This document shows, in pieces, positions 43,801-49,832 of a stretch of 49,832 nt of DNA. The DNA comes from Cytophagaceae bacterium (GTDB taxonomy: Bacteria; Bacteroidota; Bacteroidia; Cytophagales; Cytophagaceae), in the NCBI GenBank assembly GCA_025454925.1, contig JALONM010000022.1, forward strand, positions 1 through 49,832, written 5' to 3'. The notes under the pieces were generated by a model, which was not told where the DNA came from, ran no database searches, and worked only from the letters and a program-made list of their open reading frames with translations. Every line of letters begins with the position of its first letter. Within the stretch, counting starts at the first letter, position 1. Position numbers and translations under genes: made by a program.

Positions 43801-46800
43801 TTTGAACTAGGGTCTGCCAGCGATCGCCTGGCTGCCAGTGGAAACCTAGTATTGGACGGAACGATTAATGTAACTGCTCTCAGTGGCTTTGGAGCCGGCA
43901 CATATATTATTTTAACTTCCAGTGGTTCCATTACCAATAATGGTTTGACTGTGGGTTCTGTTCCTCCTGGGTATAATTATGCTGTTCAAGTCAGTGGGTC
44001 GAACGTTAATTTAGTGGTGACGATAAATTCTACGAATTGGGTATGGGATATAAGCACAGCGCCAGGTATACAACCTGGGAACGGCACCTGGGGTGTAGAT
44101 GCATTCTGGACTCCAAGAGGTGGGGCAGGAACACAATTATTCCCATGGCCTGGCGCAGGTAACAATGCTTGGTTTGAAGGAGCAGACGGTACGTATACCA
44201 TTTCCATCAGCGGTACCCAAAGTGTGGATAGTATTACCTTTTCTAATGCAGTTTACACCATAAGCGGCGCAGGCATCATTAATAAAGGTGTAGGCGTTAT
44301 TTCAGTAGCGGCAGGAAAAAATGCAGCCATCAATTCTGTGATAACCGGAACTTCTATGATTTTCAAAACAGGCACAGGAAATCTTGCTTTATCGGGAGCT
44401 AATACTTTTTCCGGTGGATTTACGCATCTCGCAGGAGATATTAATGTACAAAACAGTGCTGCCTTTGGAACTGGACCAGTCACTATTAATGGCCCCGGAA
44501 GATTTTATATGTCGAATGGTATAAACTGTGCCAATACCTTACATGTGCAGAGTTCAAACCCTGGTGCTGGGCAAGGTAATTTGATGGTAAGTACAGGAAC
44601 CGCAACATGGTCTGGTGCGATCAACATCAATGTAAATTCGGCTTCAGGAGGACATTGGGCGATCTTGGGTACCCTAAACCTAACAGGACCGCTGAATGTA
44701 GCGCCAGGAATGACCGCTAATCATCGCTTAGGGCTTGTCAGATATGGTGGCGGCGGATCAATCGGAGCAGGTTCCAATTTCGGGATTCATACCAGTACGG
44801 TTCAACTCAGTGCCAATAATGGCTTACCACCTAATATAGATTTTTATCAATACCAGAATACCACATCTACCGCATTCGACATGAATGGATTTAGTCAGAC
44901 TTTATCCATGATTAATTCAGTGGTAACTACAGGTAGTCACACTATCAACAACGCATCCGGCACGCAAAGTGTACTTACGCTGAGTGGCACTCAAGGAGTC
45001 AACGGAATATATAACGGCGCCATTACAGGGAATATAGCTCTGATAAAAAATGGTGCCACTACTCAAACATTGGCAGGAACGAATACCTACACAGGAACTA
45101 CGACCCTTAATGGAGGAATTACCTCCCTCAGCGGATCACTTACTGCCAGTGCAGTTACTGTAAATAACAGTGCAACGCTGGAAGGCACGGGCACCATAAG
45201 TTCTTCAGTTTCTGTCGCGGCAGGAGGAATTCTCTCCCCAGGCATTGGTGGTGCTGGCACGCTCTCTACGGGAGCGTTAACATTGGCCAATACCTCTGCA
45301 TTGAATTTTGATTTGGGTGCGATAGGTTCCAGTGATCGTATTGCCGTATCAGGAAATTTGATCCTCGATGGTACACTCCACTTAACTGCCATTACAGGCT
45401 TTCAGTTAGGTACCCATACAATCATGACCTACACAGGAACACTTACTAATAATACACTTACTATTGGCACACCAATTCCAGGATTTAATTGTGTTGTGCA
45501 GGCTTCTGGAGGAAATGTAAACCTTGTAATTACAGGTTCCATCACTTGGGATGCGTCGGCTGCTGCTGGTTTGCAGCCTGCCAGTGGTACATGGGGTATT
45601 AATAATTACTGGACGGCCCGTTCGGGCCCTGGGACATTACTAGTGAATTGGCCAGGTGCAGGCAATGCTTATTTTGAAGGTGCAAACGGTACGTATAATG
45701 TCACTGTCGATGGGACACAAAATGTAGATTCCATTGAATTTAATAATTCCGGATATACACTTTCCTCAGGAACTTTAAACTTCAACCTTACCAATGCTTC
45801 CATCACCACCAATGCCGACGCCAGCATTACTGGTTCTGTGGTAGCCTTGAACAACCTTTTCAAAAATGGGAATTCGAATTTAATATGGAATTCAGGCGCA
45901 CTTACCAACTCCATGCTGAAACTGATTGTTAATGCAGGCACACTTACCATTAACTCAGGTACCATTAATCTGAACGGTGCGGACGGTTTTGGAAAATCCC
46001 TAACCATGAATTCCAATATGGTCATGAATGGTGGAGAGCTCAATGCCAATAATATTGTTACACTAGGTTTTAATTTAGGAGCGTCCACGGTAAATACAAC
46101 CATTACCGGAGGGAATACCAGTGGACAGGAATTAGTAATTGGTTGGAACACGATCAGTAACCTTTCCATTTCAGGAGGGACTCACACGTATAGTTTGGCC
46201 GTGAAAAAACGCGATTCCAATGCTGGTACACTTACCTTGTCTGGAACTGCTACTATGATCACTCCAGAATTAAAGTCTCAGGTGAATTCGAATACGGATA
46301 TTTTCAATGTATTTATTTCTTCCGGGGCAACCTTACAAACAGGAAGAATCTTTTTGGCCTTAGGCGGAACAGCACAAACCAACGTTGGTCCACATAACTT
46401 TTTTGTCGAGTCTAATGGCGGTACGTTTGTAGCTACCAACAATGCATTGCCGTTGTTTGACTCGGTTCCTTCCATAGGAACCTCTGCCAGGAATTTTGAA
46501 TTTAGGGTCAACACAGGTGGTGTTTTTGTTAATTCCAACGGTCTTACCATTCGTTCGTATAATCCATGGCGTCATTTAACAACGCTCGGAGCTACGCTTG
46601 ATGGAGGCTTGACAAAAATCGGAGCAGGCACTCTGCAATTCTTCCGTTCGAATACCTATACGGGTCCAACTACGATTACTCAAGGAACAATTGCTCTGAA
46701 AGCTGCGGAGGTGCTGGAGAATACAAGTCAGGTAATTTTAAATGGTGGAGAGCTGAGTGCAGAATTTAATGAAACCTGTGGATCAATAATTGTGCAGGAG

Positions 46801-49800
46801 AACTCTTCGATTTATTTAAATTCCGGAACTCATACATTGTCTTTCGCCGCCAGCAATGCCAACTCTTGGACCTCCGGTAAATTACTCACCATTTACGATT
46901 GGTTGGGTGGTTATAACGGGACTTCGGCAGGAATATCGAATCCGAAAATTTTTGTAGGAAGTTCGGCGGATCTTTCTGCTGCCAAGCTGTTGCAGATCCG
47001 ATTCTTCCGGGCTAGTAATTCCACCTATTACCCTGCCATGCAATTATCAACCGGTGAAATTGTACCATTTATGCCTAGAGGGGGACAAATCGCTACGTCT
47101 GCAACGGTGTGTTCTGGCAGTAATTCGGGTATATTGACTTTAAGCAATTTTGATGGAGTGGTATTGAACTGGGAATCTTCTACCGATGATTTTGTTACTT
47201 CTACTACGATTGCTAATACCACGAATACCCTTACCTACACCAATCTTACGGCAGCAACAAAGTACAGAGCTGTAGTCCAATATGGAACTTATCCGTCCGT
47301 GCTTTCTGATACCGTCCTGATTTCAATAAATCCTGCCACAGTTGGTGGAACCGTCTCATCTTCTGCATTTGTTTGCGAAAATGTGAATGCCGGTACGCTC
47401 ACATTGTCAGGTCATACAGGTGCCATACTCCGGTGGGAATCATCGCTGGATAATTTTGCTACGGCAGGAAATATTATTGCGAATACAACAACCAGTCTTT
47501 CCTATTCAAATATTACCACTACCACGTCGTACAGGGCTGTCCTTCAATCGGGAGTATGTCCGGCAGCCAATTCCAGTGTAGCAGTAATTACTACTGAAAG
47601 CATTCCTTCCGCACCTACCGGAACTCCCGGGGCACGATGCAATGTGGGTGCCGTAAATCTTTCCGCCAGCGGATCTCCATTTGGATATCGCTGGTACGAT
47701 GCTTCCACCGGTGGTACCTTGCTGGGTTCTGCTGCTACGTTTACAACTCCTTCCATTAGTAGCTCCACTACCTATTACGTTGCCTCTGTTACTGCCAATG
47801 GTTGCGAAAGTAGCACTCGAACAGCCGTAATTGCCAATGTAAATTTCTTCCTGGATGTTTCTATGGTTCCATTGACGGGCTTGGTGAGTATGTATTATTT
47901 CAATGGCGATGCCAGCGATTGGTCAGGGAATGGTAATCATGGGGTATTACAAAATGGTCCGATACTAGGGCCCGATCGTTTTGGTAATGCTAATGTGGTC
48001 TATCAGTTGAATGGAACTAATCAATATATTTCTACTACTACCCTATATGTAGATCCACAAGTATTCTCGATTGGAATGTGGTTCAGAACCAATACAAACC
48101 AGGGAGGTACTCTGTTGACATTTGCCAACAATCAAACGGGTGTGGCCACTGGAAGCCACGATAGGAAAATTTACATGTCCAACGATGGTCGCTTACATTT
48201 TGGAGTGTATAATATGGCTCCTCAAATTATTAGTACTGAGGGAGCATACAATGACAATGAATGGCATTTTGTCTCAGCTTCTTTGTCGGCTTCCGGTATG
48301 AAATTATATGTGGATGGCTTTCTGGAAAATTCTAATCCGGCTATCACCACCGCAGAACCTTATGCAGGCTATTGGCGCATCGGAGCCTTTGACCTGGGTA
48401 CCTGGCCCAATGAGCCAACCAGTGATTTCTTTGCAGGTTCGGTTGATAATACCTACATCTACAATAGAGAAATTTCAGATGCAGAGGTCTATCGATTATA
48501 CAACAATCCGTTTAGCGCAGGTTTTAACAACCCGGTCTGTTCTCTCGGATCCAATTTGAATTTAGTCGCTGATACCTGGACAGGTGCCACGTATTCCTGG
48601 TCTGGTCCGAATGGGTTTTCCTCCTCGCTCCAGAATCCAAGTATTCCCGCCATTACAGCAGCCAATTTGGGAGTATATACATTGTTGATTGACCAAGGTG
48701 GATGTGTGGCAACTACGAAGGTGCTGGTTAGAATATATCCGGCCTCTGCCGGTGGTACAGTATCAGGAGCAACTTCTGTTTGTACTGGTACTAATGGCGG
48801 AACGCTTACTTTGTCAGGGAAGCTGGGCAGAGTGAACGGATGGGAATATTCATTGGATAATTTTGCTACTTCCGGAGTAGCTGTCACCAATACAACAACA
48901 TCGCTTTCATACTCTAATCTTGTAGCTACAACCTCTTATAGAGCAGTGGTTCAGAACGGAGGTTGTCCTGTTGCTAACTCCTCTGTATCCACCATTACAG
49001 TAGCTCCCTTATCCGCAGCCGGTGCTATTAGCGGAGCGACTTCTGTTTGTACTGGCACCAACGCCGGAAATCTGGTATTGTCTGGCAATACAGGAGGGGT
49101 TACTGGTTGGGAGTATTCTCTGGATAATTTTGCTACTGCAGGTGTACCCATTTCGAATACCACAAGCACCTTGGCTTATTTAAATTTAACGCAAACTACT
49201 TCTTATAGAGCGATCGTTCAGTCTGGAGCATGTGCTCCTGTTACTAGTGCTTCAGTGACCATGACGGTGAATCCGAATCTTCCGGCTTCGGTATCGATCG
49301 CTGCCGACCAGAATCCGATTTGCACCGGCACGAATGTTACCTTCACGGCTACACCCACGAATGGAGGCGTTACTCCAACGTATCAGTGGAAATTGAACGG
49401 CACGAATGTAGGCACGAATGCTACTACGTATTCCAACAATAGTTTAACCAACGGCGATGTGGTGACGCTGGAAATGACGTCCAATGCGACCTGCGCAACA
49501 GGCAGTCCGGCGACTTCCAATGCGGTGACCATGACGGTGAATCCGAATCTTCCGGCTTCGGTATCGATCGCTGCCGACCAGAATCCGATTTGCACCGGCA
49601 CGAATGTTACCTTCACGGCTACCCCTACGAATGGAGGCGGTACTCCAACGTATCAGTGGAAATTGAACGGTACGAATGTAGGAACCAATGCTACTACGTA
49701 TTCTAACAATAGTTTAACCAACGGCGATGTGGTGACGCTGGAAATGACGTCCAATGCGACCTGCGCAACGGGCAGTCCGGCGACATCCAATGCGGTGACC

Positions 49801-49832
49801 ATGACGGTGAATCCGAATCTTCCGGCTTCGGT
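37834..49832 (+). CDS. Second giant surface protein: beta-helix modules, Ig repeats, LamG (3' end missing)
   Basis: One open frame of at least 3,999 codons with no stop before the window edge. The signal peptide (MMLAKEAIESLLPRSILLLV..., cleavage near TYAQ, about residue 35) is followed by an SGDWNDPAVWS segment typical of large T9SS surface proteins. Residues about 90-900 form a beta-helix-like region rich in Ser, Thr, Asn and Gly. From residue 913 there are four modules of 500-630 residues, each opening with WVWDTSTAPGIQ-like text and containing autotransporter-associated strand repeats (LNTYTGxTxIxAGTL). Ig-like repeats follow from about 3,090. A LamG/concanavalin-like domain lies at about 3,350-3,560 (MYYFNGDASDWSGNGNHG, LYVDGFLEN). 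Near-identical Ig repeats reach the edge. The C-terminal secretion signal should lie outside; T9SS export is expected. Likely a fibre-like adhesin. The first of two ATGs was used. Confidence 0.9.
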   Translation, partial: MMLAKEAIESLLPRSILLLVLVFAILIAHSNTYAQITYYSRSSGDWNDPAVWSTVSCGDPTNTGTFPNLFDNAVVCSSHTITINVNSNISNLTIQSGGAVLYTNSASRLLKIFTSLVNDGTFGYTSNAGITHALELSGSLTNNGIFDLFVDSNDGVNLNLNGGVPATVSGSGTFDIKNVLLAKNPYTTIIDITTAAFYTNLVANGGTWNHNSGFYIHNNSTSFNLLNTGNHTINENSTVEVRAGTISFASAASRLILEGRLIVSGGNVTVGSSTGAAPNGIKYSMATTRTPSLTVSSGTLSVFQGINYSSNSTHPFSFNMSGGNVLLNTGSTATSVETFQINDVAGSSFQMTGGTITLQNINSGGLSDFSICGLSGTNIVTGGSVVFGNTSTPANSTFNFTPFASTTLPNLRVSGPAASACTLKPITTGDIRLLSLYIEANKFFDISHNANAGDNRTLVLSSTFDGTHSFFDANTGASDYFIPRQSTVQILGTSTVKTKPSGKFYNLSPAASGQTTTMNTSMLVLNQCALQGGTFTSSGSPILLIQGATPFVFNAGSVISVYQITYNLSGGTQSIPAYDYSLVANSVLGGNSSTFSLTGNSTFMNFYANGDFGAYNNIIFNTQNHQFTVNGEFNAGFATTTVNFGSSIVYVGGIFGMDIGGNVNAQTSTISVNGNWSNLNSIPFNHGTSTVIFTGGNTSISYGTSTETFYNLVINKTTGNLTLNTHASVANQLTLTSGIIISASTRKLIFNNGATYSGGSAASHISGPAQRFGLGSFIFPIGKGGTYRPLGINPSGLITDAFLAEYFNATPNPTYLTTNKESSLQTISTCEYWNLTRPAGSASTPVTLYYGSGSCNTPFYTSFRVALWNGSQWTNQGSAVPTGDATSGTITSASSLSTVGYLTLSTTSIASNWVWDTSTAPGIQSGAGTWGIDAYWTPRGGAGTTLYPWPGAGNNAWFEGADGVYSITVSGNQLVDSLNFSNTGYTLNAGTLTLGTNAIMVAVGKTATIHSVLAGTNVKKNGTGVLRVGGLNTYTGSTNIEAGTWQLLVSQAIPNTSSVSLSGLLDLNGFNETIASLAGSGTVDNVSAGGTPLLTVGSIGGVVVFSGILKNTTGVLSITTQAPISWTLSGANDFSGTFTIGPLSQITLTNNLALGNTLGGTVMQGGDNALGATVLTLSSVSIAGENITMISAATGDLRNRMVAENGAVNYSGAITLSGDGLSQLFSMSPAVFQVNGSITGTLGTFGLRGDGIGHLYSSVSLGSAFFFKTDASSWNVYSAVNTSGNCRLSHGTLRLYGTNFIPPNLLLIGQGGAFSATLDLNGYNQSVSGITSTSGTLSRDILNNGATAATLTINNTSDYVYEYSISNGTNVTSLIKSGTAVQTLSGTSAYTGATTIQAGTLNVTGSLTSTPITIQSGGTLAGSGSTLGSIAHLNGGIIAPGNAGPGTLTTGTLSMNASSILSFELGTARDRININGNLTLDGLLQITNLSGFGAGTYTLINATGAIADNGLSIASAPTGYNYTIQVSGSNVNLVVTAFTSWVWDTSTAPGIQPGNGTWGVDAYWTQRGGTGTALYAWPGAGNSAYFEGADGTYTITISGTQSADSLVFSNSGYTLASGTLAKGNAFISVASGKTAIINTVISGTAISKVNTGALELNGLNTYTGKTSVLGGDLYVNSIANVSGGASALGAPTTVANGTIDMAANTNLYYTGPGISTDRVVNGIGNTVHIRHVGSGTLTKTGGLTSSNFDLTMRGVNNIVENGLIALGSGRLHKTDNNTLTLTNNANSFSGDLQILRGVVSVSSVANIGVASQIGAGAAIQLGQNVAAFGTLRFTGSSGGSMNRSISVVSDGTTSGGGVIENTVAGQQLSLSGAISASTAATLELTGAGNGLISGVIGGANLAVLKSGTGIWKFTGSNNYNGATTVNAGTLTINGTITSSSTIATGATLAGTGTVASLVVQNGGILAPGDNGAGLLSAGATTLNSSSILNFELGSASDRLAASGNLVLDGTINVTALSGFGAGTYIILTSSGSITNNGLTVGSVPPGYNYAVQVSGSNVNLVVTINSTNWVWDISTAPGIQPGNGTWGVDAFWTPRGGAGTQLFPWPGAGNNAWFEGADGTYTISISGTQSVDSITFSNAVYTISGAGIINKGVGVISVAAGKNAAINSVITGTSMIFKTGTGNLALSGANTFSGGFTHLAGDINVQNSAAFGTGPVTINGPGRFYMSNGINCANTLHVQSSNPGAGQGNLMVSTGTATWSGAININVNSASGGHWAILGTLNLTGPLNVAPGMTANHRLGLVRYGGGGSIGAGSNFGIHTSTVQLSANNGLPPNIDFYQYQNTTSTAFDMNGFSQTLSMINSVVTTGSHTINNASGTQSVLTLSGTQGVNGIYNGAITGNIALIKNGATTQTLAGTNTYTGTTTLNGGITSLSGSLTASAVTVNNSATLEGTGTISSSVSVAAGGILSPGIGGAGTLSTGALTLANTSALNFDLGAIGSSDRIAVSGNLILDGTLHLTAITGFQLGTHTIMTYTGTLTNNTLTIGTPIPGFNCVVQASGGNVNLVITGSITWDASAAAGLQPASGTWGINNYWTARSGPGTLLVNWPGAGNAYFEGANGTYNVTVDGTQNVDSIEFNNSGYTLSSGTLNFNLTNASITTNADASITGSVVALNNLFKNGNSNLIWNSGALTNSMLKLIVNAGTLTINSGTINLNGADGFGKSLTMNSNMVMNGGELNANNIVTLGFNLGASTVNTTITGGNTSGQELVIGWNTISNLSISGGTHTYSLAVKKRDSNAGTLTLSGTATMITPELKSQVNSNTDIFNVFISSGATLQTGRIFLALGGTAQTNVGPHNFFVESNGGTFVATNNALPLFDSVPSIGTSARNFEFRVNTGGVFVNSNGLTIRSYNPWRHLTTLGATLDGGLTKIGAGTLQFFRSNTYTGPTTITQGTIALKAAEVLENTSQVILNGGELSAEFNETCGSIIVQENSSIYLNSGTHTLSFAASNANSWTSGKLLTIYDWLGGYNGTSAGISNPKIFVGSSADLSAAKLLQIRFFRASNSTYYPAMQLSTGEIVPFMPRGGQIATSATVCSGSNSGILTLSNFDGVVLNWESSTDDFVTSTTIANTTNTLTYTNLTAATKYRAVVQYGTYPSVLSDTVLISINPATVGGTVSSSAFVCENVNAGTLTLSGHTGAILRWESSLDNFATAGNIIANTTTSLSYSNITTTTSYRAVLQSGVCPAANSSVAVITTESIPSAPTGTPGARCNVGAVNLSASGSPFGYRWYDASTGGTLLGSAATFTTPSISSSTTYYVASVTANGCESSTRTAVIANVNFFLDVSMVPLTGLVSMYYFNGDASDWSGNGNHGVLQNGPILGPDRFGNANVVYQLNGTNQYISTTTLYVDPQVFSIGMWFRTNTNQGGTLLTFANNQTGVATGSHDRKIYMSNDGRLHFGVYNMAPQIISTEGAYNDNEWHFVSASLSASGMKLYVDGFLENSNPAITTAEPYAGYWRIGAFDLGTWPNEPTSDFFAGSVDNTYIYNREISDAEVYRLYNNPFSAGFNNPVCSLGSNLNLVADTWTGATYSWSGPNGFSSSLQNPSIPAITAANLGVYTLLIDQGGCVATTKVLVRIYPASAGGTVSGATSVCTGTNGGTLTLSGKLGRVNGWEYSLDNFATSGVAVTNTTTSLSYSNLVATTSYRAVVQNGGCPVANSSVSTITVAPLSAAGAISGATSVCTGTNAGNLVLSGNTGGVTGWEYSLDNFATAGVPISNTTSTLAYLNLTQTTSYRAIVQSGACAPVTSASVTMTVNPNLPASVSIAADQNPICTGTNVTFTATPTNGGVTPTYQWKLNGTNVGTNATTYSNNSLTNGDVVTLEMTSNATCATGSPATSNAVTMTVNPNLPASVSIAADQNPICTGTNVTFTATPTNGGGTPTYQWKLNGTNVGTNATTYSNNSLTNGDVVTLEMTSNATCATGSPATSNAVTMTVNPNLPAS
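40570..47100 (+). repeat. Four large beta-helix modules in the second giant protein
   Basis: Modules start at W codons 40570, 42454, 44038 and 45547, so they are 1,884, 1,584, 1,509 and about 1,550 bases long. Each begins with W-x-W-D-x-S-T-A-P-G-I-Q (shortened in the fourth) and G-x-D-A-Y/F-W-T, then WPGAGN-AxFEGADGTYT. The first three then show one or more NTYTG repeats. Modules ending near 42450, 44036 and 45537 close with a G-F-G-A-G-T-Y-like turn and a SGSNVNLVVT-like strand. Divergence between modules is moderate. Confidence 0.8.
49261..49832 (+). repeat. 270-bp near-identical tandem repeats running off the window
   Basis: Units start at 49261, 49531 and 49801 (the last one cut at the edge). 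By eye, the two complete units differ at 9 of 270 positions, mostly third codon positions. Each encodes a 90-residue Ig-like domain (MTVNPNLPASVSIAADQNPI, two Cys). The DNA looks more GC-rich than the preceding 11 kb of the same gene. Confidence 0.9.

Noticed and set aside
40932-49616. Minus-strand frames opposite the second giant gene
   Set aside because: Same reason: shadows of a repetitive Ser/Thr/Gly-rich frame that runs without a stop on the plus strand.
1-49832. tRNA, rRNA, integrase, transposase or prophage modules
   Set aside because: I looked for cloverleaf-like segments, conserved rRNA stretches and integrase or transposase motifs and found none beyond the truncated Rpn gene.

Overview
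The window comes from a bacterium of the phylum Bacteroidota. The evidence is the type IX secretion system (T9SS) C-terminal sorting domains (one type A, one type B), many secreted proteins with a cleavage site ending in Ala-Gln, lipoproteins with short lipoboxes, and promoters of the Bacteroidota type (TTTG, about 18 bases, TAnnTTTG) with no Shine-Dalgarno sequences. Base composition is moderate to AT-rich. I cannot safely place it below phylum. I saw no rRNA, tRNA, CRISPR array, intact insertion sequence or prophage.

Left part (1-7.6 kb) is mostly housekeeping: the 5' part of an EamA-type exporter gene, a truncated Rpn/PD-(D/E)XK nuclease gene, ettA (ribosome-associated ABC-F ATPase), a DUF2795 gene overlapping an orphan ABC ATPase gene, a queA-ispD operon read from a textbook Bacteroidota promoter, a stand-alone CheY-like receiver, and a small secreted lipocalin-like protein.

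Two genes of about 12 kb dominate the rest. The first (7.7-19.5 kb) encodes a 3,922-residue T9SS type B surface protein with about 31 Ig-like repeats, most carrying two conserved cysteines. The second starts at 37.8 kb and is still open at the window edge (at least 3,999 residues). It holds four large autotransporter-type beta-helix modules, Ig-like repeats, a LamG domain, and nearly identical 270-bp tandem repeats that run off the end.

Between the giants lie a secreted TPR-CHAT (caspase-like) protein with a structured 5' leader, and the most interesting block, 23.0-32.2 kb, all on the minus strand. Its order in transcription is: a lipoprotein with three repeats, a secreted repeat protein, a VTC-type polyphosphate polymerase, a DUF4956 membrane protein, a DUF2490 outer-membrane-type protein and, after a 350-bp gap, a very large secreted CotH-kinase protein. 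The first five genes are packed with 1-17 base overlaps or a 3-base gap behind one promoter, so they look like one machine. My inference is an envelope polyphosphate or phosphotransfer system. The block is followed by a GH3 beta-glucosidase lipoprotein, an M48 (Ste24-like) membrane protease and an RsmB/NOP2-type RNA m5C methyltransferase.
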